Shown: one piece after another, positions 39,401-54,400 of the stretch
Numbering within the stretch: position 1 is the stretch's first letter
Layout of the letters: each line of letters opens with the position of its first letter
Assembly: GCA_911728435.2 (NCBI GenBank)
Contig: OU452201.1
Location: forward strand, 10,478,001 to 10,542,000
Direction of reading: 5' to 3'
Length of the DNA stretch: 64,000 nucleotides
From: Apoderus coryli
Lineage: Eukaryota > Arthropoda > Insecta > Coleoptera > Attelabidae
Notes under the pieces: generated by a model
What the model was told of the DNA's origin: nothing
Databases searched by the model: none
Seen by the model: only the letters and a program-made list of their open reading frames with translations
Program-made: the position numbers and the translations under genes

Positions 39401-42400
39401 GGATGTAACGTCACACTCCATGAAATTTCAGATTCTAATAATTAAATTACCAGGACAACAAATAATTTGGACATGCATTATACGCGTATGACATAGCCTA
39501 ATACAAAATTTACAATGCACCTTGTATACAGGGTGTCACAAAAAAGATCCCCACCCTTTGGGGGTAAAATCTTCGACTAAAAATAAGACGAAAATCACTT
39601 ATGTCAAAATTTCGAAAAATGTCTCCTTATGAAATGATAACCATTTTGCATATTAAAATGAAGCAATATTCGAAAATCAAATCAAATGTTTAAACAATTT
39701 AATTTGCAAAGGCAAGTGTTCGAAATGCTCACCATTTTGTTTAGTGCATGCGTGCAAACGGCGAATAAAATTCTTTTCTGCACGGTATCGTTTGTAATTT
39801 GTGCTAAAGCTCAATAATTGCGAACAATAACATGATCTTCACTGTTGGGTAGGTAGGCCATAGTAAACCGTATTTTTTAGCTAACCCCGAAGCCAAAAGT
39901 CTATTGTGTTGAGATCCGGGCACCTAGGAGGCCAAGAAATAGATCCTCCACGACCGATCCATTGGTTGGGAAAACTTCGATTTAATATCTCTCGAACATT
40001 TCGAGAGTAATGGGCAGGTTATGTTGAAACACAATATTTGACCGCTATACTAAAGGAACATCTTAACGATTAATTTCCATAATTCTGGTGCTCACCGAAG
40101 GATCTTGTTCAATGTTGTGAAGTAATTGGTATGCCTGTTGCCACCTACGTTTTCTAGGGCGACCTGAATTAATCTTCCGTGTTTCAACTAGACTTTGACA
40201 TTCGAAATATACTATTCTGTATATTATGTCTAAAGTTTTCTTAAATTTCTTACGGGATGCATTTTTGTAAGACATCAGATATGGCTTCAGCTGGATGGTG
40301 CACTGCTAAGTCACACATATCTCAGAACAATTTCAAAAGAGGCCGATTGGAAGGCGAAGTTCAAATAGTTAATAATACATACATATTACATAGCCACCCA
40401 AATCGCCGGATGGATATTTTTGTGTGGGTTAAATCTGATGTTGATACGAGGTTTTGAAGCCAAAACCAGACAAAACAAACTGCATTTGGTGATTCTTTCT
40501 TTTTACCTCCAAGAAGAAATAACTAAACATATTTTTCACCGGTGGATAGAACTATTCGCATTCTAAATAAGAATGATTGTCTTGAGGTTTTTTGTGGTGC
40601 AATTTTGAAATTTAAGCGACAATTTAATTGTATTGAATGGAATATTTGATTTGTTTTTATTTGATATTTTGTAATGTAAAAGTTTCTGTCATTTAACATT
40701 AATTTATTTGTTGTTAATATAAATGGGGTTAAAAAATAAATAAATATAAAAAACATTATGAACGTATGTAGCAGTCGTTCAGGCTTATTACTCCTGACAA
40801 AGATTTATACATCTATAAACCTTTGCCCCTTATATGCTTCGAGATATGTGATTTGTGCATTGAGATTTTGTGTTTGCAGCAAAACGGTAGAAATTTTGAG
40901 CAATTGTGTTAAAGATCCGTTTTTCCTCAAAAATTAGTCGTTTCTTTTCTTCGGGACGTTTATTACTTTTTATGTCGTAAAATTTTAAATTGAAATTTTG
41001 GATGAGGTTGGTGATAAGTTTTTGAAAAATCCCAGAGGTATTATATGATTTTCACATTCATGTATAATAGTATAATGGTATCCACGTGCCTTGATATTGA
41101 TTAAAACTGTTTTATACTTTCATGCATAAATCACCTGTAGCTCTCGCACATAGGTATTAATAAAAGGAAGTTAAAAGTTGTGAAGCGGGATGAGTAGAAA
41201 ATGTTATAATTCCAATTAATTAAAAAAAATCCGATGTTCATTTAATCCGAGTTGCATTTAATAAGTGCCACGTGGAAAAGCTTGTTTTTCAGTTGCGGAT
41301 TATTAAATGAAGCCAGTAAACTACAACACGTGCCTATTATTTGGACGGTAAGAGAAAGAATTTATAATAAAATGCATATAAATTGCGTTATAATGCAATA
41401 TAGTGTTTGTTTGGATTATTTCGTTATATTTCATATTTTTATCTTACATTTTTTGTGTCATTTAATTAACGTTATCTTCATTTTGTATTTATGTTTTACC
41501 GTAAACAAAGTACCTAATTAACTAAATAACCAGAAGTAAATCCTCTTAGATTTTTTCGGTTGAGGATTTTTAAAACAGCATGAAAGATGAAGTTAAATTA
41601 TTTTTTTTTAATAAAAAAAGTACTACTATATTGTACATACATACCGGGTGTAGGTACAGATAAGAAAGGACGCCGGATCTATCTCGAAAACTAATCATGG
41701 TACGGTTTAAGGATTATATTTTTTAGTAATAGCGGACAAGGAAAATCGCTGGAAAATAGTTTTAGTTTCATAAAATGTCCGCTAGAGCTCGTAAATCTAA
41801 CTCTAAATTGAAAAACACTGTTTACTTAAAAACATACTTATATTATGTAAGTGTTAAACTTAATGAGACTGATCTAACCACAATTCTAAAACCTTTTTTC
41901 CCTATCTTCTTAAATAAATGGTGGAAGAGCCGAGGAATGTTGGTTTGTAGAAAGTTATCTAACTTTCTTATGGATAGTCCGATTTTAATAAAATTGGGCT
42001 CAGTATAAGGGTAATGTTTGAGAGTATAAAAAAAAGTATTGGTGCTTTTATTTATTTTTTATATATAGCCGTTAGATGGAGCTATACAACAATGTTTCTG
42101 ATTTTGTCAATTTTCTTAGAAAAATCAAATGGAATGGTAATATTAGTATTCACTAGATGGAAAGAGCATGTAATAATAAAGGAAACAGTGAAAACCGGAA
42201 GTCTCTATCTTTTTCCTGTCAATGATTGAATATATTTGTATCTAAATCTAAAAAAAACACTCATGTTGTTATAGCAACGAAGTTAATGGCAAATATAATT
42301 AGTATATTTGTCAAATTAGTCTGTAGATTTATTTCTTTTGTTGTTACATTTGGGTTTTTTAATTAAAAATGCCTATTACCAACGAAGAAGCATTTGATTT

Positions 42401-45400
42401 GTTGGCGGTTATTTCGAATGCATAAAAATGCTTTGATGCTTTGCAAGGATCTATGCGCTTAGATATCAGTAACTTTTGGTTTTTTAACATTTTAGTGAAT
42501 TAAAAAAACAAAAAGATAAAAAAAAATGAAAAACAAGAAAAAGAAAAAACTTGTACATACCAGGATTCGAACTCGAGTTCTCTTAACTCAATACATAACC
42601 TATTCACCGATTTAAAAAATATCTCAAAAACGAAACGAGGTATCAAAAAATTTATTGTACGAAAAAAATTCACCTTAAGATCGATAATATTAATTTTATA
42701 CATAATTAACGTAGGTATTTTCGTTTAAGAAATATGATTTTATGTAATATTTTCCATATATACCGCAATTGTTCTTTCTCATAGGAGAACACCATTTATA
42801 CCTTTATACCTTAATTAATAGTTACATTGTGGTTTGGAATAAAAGACAAGAGAGTAATTATAAATCATCATATCATAATTTATTTGTAATTCATTGTTTC
42901 CGCATGATGCAAAACTTTCATATTTATCATATCAAATTACTAAATAAGTTACGTCGCTTATGTTCCATGCGAGGCGCATATCGCGATTTCTACAAAAGAA
43001 TTTGTATTTTTATTCAACTATTCTCGATTTTCTACTCTGTTAAGTCAAATTGGCAATATCACACATGCATGGTTTATTGAATTAGAATAAGGAGTGTCGG
43101 TTCCTATACACAGTGTTCACAAAAATCTTCTAGTATAGGCAATCTGTTCTTATTCAAAAACTATATTATGATCCTTATTCAATGAAATAGTGTAAAATTG
43201 TTGCAATAAATGAAATTGCGGTAAATGAGATAGTCCTATCACTACCGAAAACATTCTGAATATTGGATATTATTGATGATGACATTGATCAATAGAGATA
43301 ACAGAGTTTCTAGGTTAAATTTTCCCGAAAATATCAAAATTGGGCTCTGGATGATTGTAAACAAGTTTTCTTCAAAGATGAAATTATTAATAATAGTCAA
43401 TTAATAATTTACTTGAATTCACTTAACTCAATTTAAGGGGTAAAATCTCCATAAAATTATATAAGAAATAGTAAAAGACCATAAGCCCCTAACTTTAATA
43501 TTACTCCTGCTAACACTATTGACCCCGAAAATGGGCCTTTGGGAGTCATAAATGAATCAAAAATATGGGAATTTTTACAAAAAAAATTGGAAAACCTTAT
43601 TTTTTTTATAATTAACGTCTACCACATTTCAATGGCAGTAAAACCGAAAATGCAAGAAGTTTAAAACTTTTCATTAACAAACAAGAAAAACAAAATGTCT
43701 TTAGGCTGCAATTCTGCTAATGAAATTGCGTCCCAAAAAATCATCCCGACAGTTTTTTATGTATTTGTTTTCAAACTCTCCGCATACTAATTTTGCAATA
43801 TTCCGCCTGCCTTTAAACTTATTTGATTTGCAAAATACCATACTGTCGTCGTTAGCAGTACAAGGGAATAGCATTATCAGGATATTAAGGACAACTCAAA
43901 ACTTTCCAGCACACATTTTTTGGAAGGCAAGATCAAAACAACATTATAACTTTTTTTATAGAGCTTTGTTATCTGTTTCCGAGTTGCTACTCTTACAAAC
44001 TTCGCAGCTACAAAATGAGTATAATTAATTATTTTTAGAGAACATGATATTACAGTTTAACGAAGAGTTAAAATCAGCGTTTTTTTTTTTTAGTTTGGTG
44101 TTCAGTTTTCGTAAATTAGAAAATACAGGGATACATGTAACGTAGGTTCTATTTCTTTAATATGAATTAATCAATTGCTTTATTTGACTGAATTAACACA
44201 TATTTGTTTACACCAGTAAGATGAATGCATATATTTGTTTCTAAGTTCGAAGCTACGATCAATTTGTTTGCGACACGGTGTATTATAGTCGGGTGTATGT
44301 ATGTGTATCCATTGTTGAATGACTGGGTTGTGGGCGAATAAATAATGAATGGATAAGTACTTACTGGAAAATTCACAGTCTATACGTATATCAATTAATA
44401 ATGAGTCACCCTTTAAATATTAGTTTGGCAATAGAAATTTATATACCTAATGTATATAGGTGGAACCAGAAAGTACAGTCAAAATTAGATATTATTCATT
44501 GCCGATATGGGGACAACATGCGTCAATACTTTTTTTTTTAAATTCACTTTCTTAATTTCTACATAAATATTTCTGTTACTATCAATACAATATGTCAATA
44601 TTTCTTTTAATATTAAAACTTCAAAAATTAAAGCTCAGTGAGCTTAGTGCTCACACCGTCCTAGGGGGTCGAAACGTGTGTGATGCTGGCAATAACTTGT
44701 CCTGTGAATTAACCCTATATTACGAAAAACAAAATCAAAATTCAAATACTAATTGGGGATTCTCGCACTACTAGATTTAATTAGTTTTTTTTAAACAATG
44801 TTTTTAATAGAAAAGTGTAGATATATTATAAAGTCCTGAGGCAGCTGTAGCTTTAAGCACATCGAGATATACACCAGCGGATATATGTAAATCATACCAT
44901 CTACATACACATAGCAATAGATATCTCACCATACAGCGACCGTAATAAGGACGAAATTCGTCAGTATCTGTTGACTGAATTAGACAGAGGCCCTGCTAAA
45001 TTAAACAAAAATCCCCTGTGTGGGTATAATGCTAGCAATTTTGTGCTCTAAGAGAATTGTAAATGTAACTTCGCTATTAAGACGCAAGCAAGCCTATATA
45101 TGCACATATTTTTAAATTTCAAACTAGTTAACTAAATGGACTTTATTTGGTTACATTAAATTATCATGAATTTTTGTTTCGAGTCATTGTTTTTTGGGCT
45201 TTATCTAAATTTTACGATTTTTATACACTCAGAGAGGAATCGATGATTTTTGAATTAAGAAAGCTTTACAATTTTAGCATCCCGTACCCAAAAATTTCAC
45301 TTTCGTTGTATATTCTGGCTGAACCGCATTTTAAAAATTTAATGATATAATGCCCTATTAAAGTGGTTGCAATGTTAAAAACTAAGCCTTCTCAGACCCG

Positions 45401-48400
45401 TGATTAGCCTAGTACATTATTTGAATTTACATTTAGTACGTATGTCCAACAAAGTTCGCCATAGTCATAGTGAATATACCCGCACCCACTCTATTTGACG
45501 AACAAACGCGAATGACGTATTGTAGAATGTAAATATTATAAAACCATATATGTTAAGCTTATTAATATTTTAAATTTATTCAAAATGAACAACAACAATT
45601 TTCATCTGAAACTGAGGTGTCTGATAAGCCTCTTAGCTCGTTAATACACATTGTCTGGCACCAGCTTTTAAATTAAAATAGTAAATATATGCCATTGTCT
45701 GTATACAAACGAAAAAGGAAGGACTCTGGGCTTGCCGAGAATTCAAGATTAGGCTTCCATCCGACTTTATGAATTTAAATTTATACTATATGCCTTATCT
45801 ATTCTCATGACGTATTTTTGTTATTTTCTTTCTTGTTTGACTCGTTTGTAACGAGGCGATGTATTATAATATATCTACCATATACCTACTTTGGTATGGT
45901 ATGTCTTTTGCCTTTTGCCATATAGCTGTAAGCAAAGATATATAGTTGTAACTATGTTGAAAATAAACATATGCTTCAAGTAGTTTTAGTCTGACAAGTA
46001 AATTTACTTAATTCTTAAATTTAATAGTATCAGGTTCATACATTCTTTTGTTCGTTGTGGTGTGAAAGAATTTTAATTGGATTTATTTAAAGATAAATTG
46101 TGTATTTGTACAAAAAATACCTAAGTTTAGGTTCTTCAAAATAGAAAGAAGTGCAAATATTGGAACTAATAACGTGTTATTGATGCAAATTTTCTTCCAG
46201 TTATACTGTTGGTTATTTAACGATTTCGTTTTGACAAAATTCCACCAAGTTAAAAAGCTACTTTGCCCATCTATAGGGCGTTCCAAAGAAATATCTGAGG
46301 ATTTAAATATGGTTTCTTGGTTTGTATAAATACAAAGCCAAAAAACATACAAATCTAGGCATTTCTGTCGTACATTAAGCATCCAACAGTCATGGTTGGT
46401 CCAGTAGGTAGATGAGTCGACGACAACGACGACACGGCCTTCTGGTAGATGTCTAGTGTGCAACAGAAATGTCCCAATTTTGAAAATTTAAGTATTGTAG
46501 GTGCCACTTAGTCTTGGTGAGTGAGTATTTTGAAGAATTGTATTTTTTCTTTTCGATCGCGCGCCATTGTACTGCTGGATGGCGCCTCGCTATATTAGTT
46601 TACTTATCTGAGGATATATAGTTTTTTTTTTGTAGAATTCAAGCCACTTATCAAGCTTTCTTCTATTAAAATAGTGTATATAATATATATATGTGGTTAA
46701 CATTTTTACAATCAAGAAATCAAAATTAAAAATTTTAGAAGCTTAAGTTGTTTATTTATTATTCTTATTTAGACATCGAACAACAACAAGAAAACCAACA
46801 GCTTCGTAAATTTTTTAATTGTGATTAATAATTTTAAGTATGATAATTAAAAATTGAAAACACTGTTCGGTGACCCTGGGGGCCATCTGATTCTATGCCA
46901 ATCCAAGTTCGGCCACAATTGGCATACATTCAAAGATTCATCTATGCTTTTAGTAAATGTTTTTATGTCTGTTTCAAAGGGAGGAATAGATAAATGTTTT
47001 GAACATTTAAAATACATTGCTGTTTGTTTGTAAAAAAACAGTTAAAACAAGATTTTTGTTAATTTGATGTCTAACAATAAAAAAAAAATAGATTGTGATC
47101 CATTAATGCAATCACAACAAACATTAAAAATCTGACGTTACGATATACAGGTTGTTTAATTTCAAAAATACATACTTTGGCGCATTCTCAGAAACGGTAC
47201 ACCAAAATTTATGAATAAATCCTGCATAAAAACGTCTATCAAAGGGAGTGTACCTTGTATCTCAGAGACAAATTAATTCTGGTTGTGGCATTCAAAGTTT
47301 CACGAAAAAGGGGCACAGGGTCGCGGAATCTACAAGTCTCTATCTTTGTTAACAGCTGAAATACTCTGCAGTGTCAAACAAAATAGGACACAGTGTACTC
47401 GAGTATATTTTTAACGATGTACTTGTACTTAATTACCTACTCTGGCATTATCCTGTACTCGGAAGAGCTCTGTTTCTATAAGTTATAATAAAATATCGTA
47501 TATTTACGATGGGGTGCTTTCTAAATATCTTTATTACATGTGAAATTCGGTGCTAAATACGTAATCTTGGAGGATATAACAACTCTAGAATAGCTAACTC
47601 AAACTTTTTCGTATTTTACTAACTTTAACTTTATTTAATAACAAGTTTCATTTTGATCTAAGGTAAAGTTTCGAGGATATTTTAATAAAATACAATGATA
47701 AGTATATAATATTTATAAAAATATATATTGACAGAAATGGAATAAATATACAGATTTCACGAACTATTTAAAAACCTATCAATTTTCCTCCCCGTTTGAT
47801 GGTACATTCCAGAATTTTCGTTGTTCGCTGCTGTAGCAATAAAGATAATTTGCTATTAATTAGTTTATATAGTATGATTATTATTATATAATATGGCTCC
47901 TTATTGGATATATTGCCTGCTGATGTCTCAAACAAAATGCTCCGTCTTTTTTAATTTAAATTTTAATTTAAATAATAACAAACAAAATATAAGATTTTAT
48001 GTGTTTAAATATATCCAGCTCTCCAACTAACAATTATCACTTGCAATATCACAAGAGCTTAAATTATTTTAAATATTTTAATTAATTAAAAAAATTCCAA
48101 TTAAATATCACCGCGCCTTGAAAAAATTTCCACAAATCTTTTTGGTTGCTATGGTAATGAGTCAAAATTAAGACATCTTATTGGTTCAATAGTAGAGGTG
48201 TGAAAATTTTCCAAAAATATTTAGTTTTATCTAATAATGTGTTTTCATCCACAGTGTAGCAATCAAATAATTCTGTATACCTGCAAATACGAACTATTAA
48301 TTTTATGGTAGTATTAAATTTATTATCAAAATAAGTCTCCATAAATTGTAGCAGTGCAATGATTTCAATACCTAATACCTGTTTTATCTTGCATCAGCAA

Positions 48401-51400
48401 TATTTCTTTATCAAAATTATTGCTGTATATGCATTTTTCGTATTTCTTTTAAAACTGATCATATTGTTTTACTAAATATTTACATTTAGTTTATACACTG
48501 AAAATTACAAAAGCGTAGAAGGGCTACACAAAATGCAAACATTGTTTGCAGAATTCTAGAGTACATAGCCTTCCGTGAACGGTGTGAAAAAGAGTCAAAA
48601 TTAAAAAATGTATAAACTGCAAAAAATAAATAGTTGCTATTTTGTTAGACTTGGCATTTGATAAACACCCGATAAAATAGTGGAAAAAGTTAGTAGTAAT
48701 ATTATGAATGTCAAAAAAGAGTTCATTCTTAATTGGAGTTGTATATTCTCAATGACGAATTAAAAGTCGAATATTCACAAAAATAAATTTAATAGAAATC
48801 TATAATTAGTGTCCAAACATGTTTCGGAACTCACACTAGTTCCATCATCAGTGGCGAAAAGAGAAACTTATAAATCAATGTTCCAGAAAATTTCTATTGA
48901 GGTAAGCCCTATGGAAAAAATTGTTTGTTATTTGTCACAATAAAATGTTACATTAAAATTATGCGAAAATCAATATTATTCTGTAATTTCTTTGTTTCTT
49001 TTTATAGTATAGATCATAATGGACGATAATATTAGTCAAACGATTTTTTATGTTAGGTACTTCATTTTTCGATTTCTGTCGAAGTAATAAAAAATAGTTT
49101 GAGTAATATTATCCATTATGATCTATAAAAAGAAACAAAGAAATTACCTGATGATGGAACTAGTGTGAGTTCCGTAACATGTTAATTATAGATTTCTATT
49201 AAATTTATTTTTGTGCAGATTCGACTTTTATTTCGTCATTGAGAATAATATTATTGCCATAAAACTAGTGGATTCAGTTAGGACACACTAAGTTTGGAGA
49301 TATTAAACATTTTTACACAAAACGAGATTTTCAAGTCCCTAAATGCCACAAAAAGAGAAAGGAAATTAATTGTTAAAATTAACCATGCTCAATGAAGTTC
49401 CACGAAATTCGAAAATACCCAGTATAATGCAAAACAAGCAACGATTTTATCAGTTCTAATCTCAAATTCAAAAGCAAATTTATATATCAAGTTAATGTAT
49501 GCTTAGAGTAACCATCGTAACAAATTTCATCCGTCGTCCTCAAAAACTAATGTTCAAATTCAAAAAATCCTATCTCAAAATAATCCGGAGATATCATAAA
49601 TCCGATCAACAACGGGAAGAGAAAGTTTGATTTATCCAAAAAATTCCTGATCCAATTAATATTTTCAAATTGTTGGAAATTTTTATCACTCCGAGTTTTT
49701 TTTACAGAATTCTGCAAAAAATATTTTGTATGACCCTTCGCTTTCATAGAAAATGGTATGGTTTGAGGACACTATAAATTTTTATCATAATATGTTCTAA
49801 TGGTTTTTATTTTTACAAGTCTGATTGATTATTATGGCCTCAAAACTCGGCTAATGGCGACCTTCATCCTAATACCTAAATGCATTTCTGCTGGCAATTA
49901 AGTAACGCATGTGTGTGACCCATTTGAGATTTATAAGGAAAATTCAGATTAATTTAATTTAAAAAGTATAATTTAATTAAAAACAAGTCTGTGAATTTTA
50001 ATAATAGGCCTAAAATTCTTTATATAGGTTTGAATTGCTCTTAGGCCGCGGCGCTGGTTGATTTCATAAATTCAATTCAACAACAACATTAAATATGAAA
50101 ATGATGAGTATTCACTAAAATACTTGCGATTAACAATAATAGCTGTTCAAGTTTTATTTGAAGAAATGTACATTTGATTCGAAGTAATCGAATTTTCTTA
50201 TTTTACGGTATTCCTTGACTAGAAGTGATATCTAATGTAGACATTGAAAGAATTATTTTTTGTTTTGAATCATATGGAAGCTGTTCTTTTTTTTTAGTAA
50301 ATTGTATGCTTGCATTATTAAATAATTTAAAAAAAAGGTATTTTCCCAGACTTAATCAACAGATATTAATGACGCTTGAAGCAATCATGACGTAAACAAT
50401 ACAAAACACGTCATCCACCAGAAACGCTGAATAAATATACACCAGGTATATATTTACTCAAACTCAAAGGTATAATATATATTATGCTTCTTTAAGTTGT
50501 GGTGTTGCCCAGACAAAACCCATCTTATAGCGCAGAGGAATGCCCTTACTGTTTACTTGGTCAATTTTGAAATAAATATAGAGTCATTCTTATGCTTCTT
50601 TATAGCTCTCAACGAACGGTATGACTAAAACTACTTTCTTTTTTGTACCTGCCTGGTTCTACACCCACTTGTTCTTCGCGAGAAGTTAAGTTAGTTCAGT
50701 TTCTTATAAACCGTGTACCGTGTGTTGTTTTGAACCGTTTGCACTAATTTTTGTTTATTTTTTTAAATATTTGTTTTGTTTATTAAAGTGAATTATAATA
50801 CCTACGGTACTAATGACATATAAAAAATGTTAAATTAGTATTAGTGTTTATATAAAATTCAGTTATATAAACAGTGCTTTTAACAGTAGTTACAGTGTGA
50901 GATTTCGTTTGTTGTGGAGAATACAATAAGCACCTACCTGTCTGAATTTACCTGGAAAATGAGGATTTTGAAATATTACTGGTGCGTGAGAACTTTTATA
51001 ACTGCCTTTTACCTACCTATATCTTTGTCAGGTCTATAGTACCAAAGCAACAATAAAGAATTCCTGTCTATTCTGTATTAGGTTTTTGTTATAGAATTTA
51101 AGGTATTTCAGGTGAGCTTGTTCATATAGAACCATTAAGTATTGAATTACAGGGTGGTTCTTTATATATGAGGTCCATTTCCAGTAGTGAATTGACATTT
51201 TTCAAAATAATCACTCAAACTGGCTGAATTTTCACCTTGGATAAATATTTTTGAATACATACATATTTGCAACCCTCTCGAAGCATCCTTATATTTAATA
51301 AATTATATTTAGCCAATCAATTCAGATTTCATTTCAGAATAATTTTTTGGTCATTACATTGCTCTATGCTCTATAAGGTCTGTTGTAAGGATATATTCGA

Positions 51401-54400
51401 AAATTGAGGAAGTTTAGTCATCCAAATTTTCTCCGGTATACCCTTAGTGTGCATCTTTAAAATACAAGTGTTATGTTTCGGGTTCACTACGTATTATACA
51501 ATAATATTTTGCATACATCCAAATAAGAAATGTAGGCCTCTCAATTCTTGTCTTGTCGATGCGATTTTCTCAAGTTTCTGAAGTATGACCAATAGAAATA
51601 ACCTGCTGCTCTCGAGGCACGAATAGCTCTGCATATTTAAGTGAAAAAGTAATATTTCTGTGATCTTTTTGTCATTTACCTTTCTCGTAAGACTTTTGAT
51701 GACAGCTATATTTCCGATTATTACTTTTTTTTTAACTTTTATTGTATACATTAGCAATTTTTTATTTAAATTATTTCATATTTCGAATAGGATTAGGAAT
51801 TTTGGCCCCTTTTCCACTATTTACGAACGTCTATGTAAGCATTTTTTTTTTTGATACATTTCATAGGTCAAATTTCTGCTATATTTAGGAAATATGTTTT
51901 ATTTTTTTTAAGCTTTTAACCTCTTCACTCTTTTTGAACGCCAATGTGTATGATGTTGAGTGGTTTTTGAGTTTTCGGAGATACAGACAAGCACACAAAC
52001 ATTTTTTAAAACTACTTATTTAGGTTAAAATGACTGAAAACACGTATTTCCGGTGAAATTAAAAAACAAATGTTTTCATTAAACTAATAGCCTCCATACT
52101 GTGTCCAAATGGGATACCATTGGAATCTTGGAAACGGTAGGAGTTACAATGTCGGTTAAATTAGAGAAAAGTTGTACAATTTAAACACCTGTTAAATGGT
52201 GTTTTCAAAATTAAATTAGCTTTAGCCGTTTTCGATAATTTTTGAAAAAACGATTTTTTGCGATTTTAGTTTTTATTTATTTCTGAAATTATTTTTACAT
52301 ATATAAAAAAATTAAAAGCACTTTCTCATTGATACTTTTTGAGGCGAATAGCGATAGCGTTTACAAATTTTCGCTAGGACGTTTTGTCTTTAATTTAACA
52401 GACATTGTAACTGCTATCGTTTCCAAGATTGGACACAGTGTATTTTAATATTTTGGACAGTTTAATTACTTGTCAACATTTTTACCAAGTAGACCCAAAA
52501 AAGTGGTTATTTTCCTTTGTGTAATGGGATCATCAGCAAAACATTGTCTATTGAATTGTAATTTATTTTGTTCTAGGAATAGTACAGTAGTACAGACTAT
52601 GATGACGCACGTTTATTTGATAGTTCCAATTTATTATTAAATTAAATTATAATGTGATAGTCATTGAAATTGTTACCTATCTCAAGAATTCCACAGGAGA
52701 GTCACATGTCCCTAATTATTTTTAAATCTTTTGTAAATGATGTTTTAAAATGTTTATTGTCAATAGTTTTTACGTTTTATAATTTCGCAATTTTAGACTA
52801 GAATTTAAAACTTGGCTATATGTATTCACCCAGACCAAAGAAATAGATCTTTCTCTATACCGTATGTACTGCTAGAGTATCTGGTAATACAGTTACTAAC
52901 ATCATTGATTAAAACTAACATGGAATATGCATTTATTTTAATTACTGCATGAAAATCTAATTCTCCTAAATAATACGTGACTATGCCTACCATATAAATT
53001 AGGATATACGTTTTAAAATACATAATATATGTTATTACAAAACAGACACAAATTTAATCGCATACCTTTTCTCAGATAATAAGAAATTCTTAAAACCGGT
53101 TGGCATATTATGTATAAAAGTTGAATGATAATCTAGTACAAAAACAGCCTATATACTAAGAGTTGTTTGAATTTACCATTAAGTAACTTTCCGAAAACAA
53201 ATTAATGTTAACTACATACTAAAAGTTATAAATATAATGCAATTTACTATATGCATAAAAACTCAAAACAAGCATCTAGAATAGCACGTTTTTTTTTTTC
53301 AAATATCTACACATAAAGTAAGCCTAAAATTATTTTTTACTTTCCGGCACAGGCAATATTGGCCTTATATAACCATAACGTACATCCAATAGATTTCTTT
53401 GGGTTTTCCAGGACTTTCCACAGATTTGTCGACATGCCCAAGTATTGCCTTTTTAAGAGGACTTTCCAGATGAGCATTCCACTTACGCATTTTGTCCAGT
53501 ATTTTATTTGTTTGTAGATTTTGAAGCTTTCTGAGTAAAAAAAAATAAGAACGGAAAATCTAAAATTTGTTTCTATTTTTTAAAACGCCAGATAACCTAT
53601 CTATATAAAATATATATTATGTTTCTGTGAAAAATAAATTTACATAAAGGTCAGTTTTTAATTGTACTTTATACCTATTTTTTGCGTCGACAATTGCATA
53701 AAACTTTTGCTATCATTTTAGGTATACTGGCCTGAAAGTACCAGATAAAATTATAATGCACGATTATTAGGCTGAAAGTTTATACAATTTGGTTTATCCC
53801 TATCCGTCCCGAAATAGAATGCTTTATGCAACGTTATAATTACTACGGAGTTCGACAGTATCAAAAGCTTATTATTCATGTAAGGGTATTACTAAAGCCG
53901 GGGTGTGCAATTATTAATTTTCTAAGCTATAGAAATATTAGGTATATGGAAGTACGATTAGGAATCTAGCATTAATTAGGTACACCATTAAGGATAACAA
54001 CTATCGTTTCGTTACTAGTATTAAATAATGATATATTAATTTATAAATAAATTAAATAATGATATATTAATTTATTTTTATATTATATATATTTTTATTA
54101 TTAAGTATTAAGAGGGGCGTTTGAATAAAATCGTTTGCAGACCTATTTTTGCGCATGGTAGACTCCACTAATACGTATCTGATAGCAAAAATTTTGATAG
54201 GGAGTTAAAGAGTAAAGATGGGATTAGGTATTGAAGTATTTTGAAGTTGAAATATTGGATAGTTAGTTCAAAAACAGAGTTAGAAAATCATCATATTTCG
54301 CTTTGCAGGCATAATTTTGCGCATGGTAGACGCCACTAAGACGTATCTGCTAGCAAAAATTTTCATAGGGTTTTAAAGACCAAAGATGGGATTAGGTAAT

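Larger units (their letters stand above)
48755..49250. repeat. Inverted pair of Penelope-type hammerhead repeats
   Basis: 48760-48860 returns in reverse at 49140-49245: GACGAATTAAAAGTCGAAT.., AAATAAATTTAATAGAAATC, and CTAGTTCCATCATCAG against CTGATGATGGAACTAG. A second, inner inverted pair, AATTTCTTTGTTTCTTTTTA (about 48988) and its complement (about 49125), surrounds the centre. No coding sequence remains. Confidence 0.75.

Noticed and set aside
42540..42620. Genuine tRNA gene
   Set aside because: Only the B-box region is good; acceptor and D stems do not pair, so a SINE fragment is more likely.
43720..44028. 102-codon + frame as a gene
   Set aside because: No domain, and the minus strand looks equally coding-like; probably an old unnamed element.
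44640..44690. GTCGAAACGTGTGTGATG as a hammerhead 3' half
   Set aside because: No CUGANGA partner at the required distance.
46083..46463. 126-codon minus frame with VVVVDSSTYW
   Set aside because: No family, no neighbours, no splice-site support; such lengths occur by chance in 64 kb.
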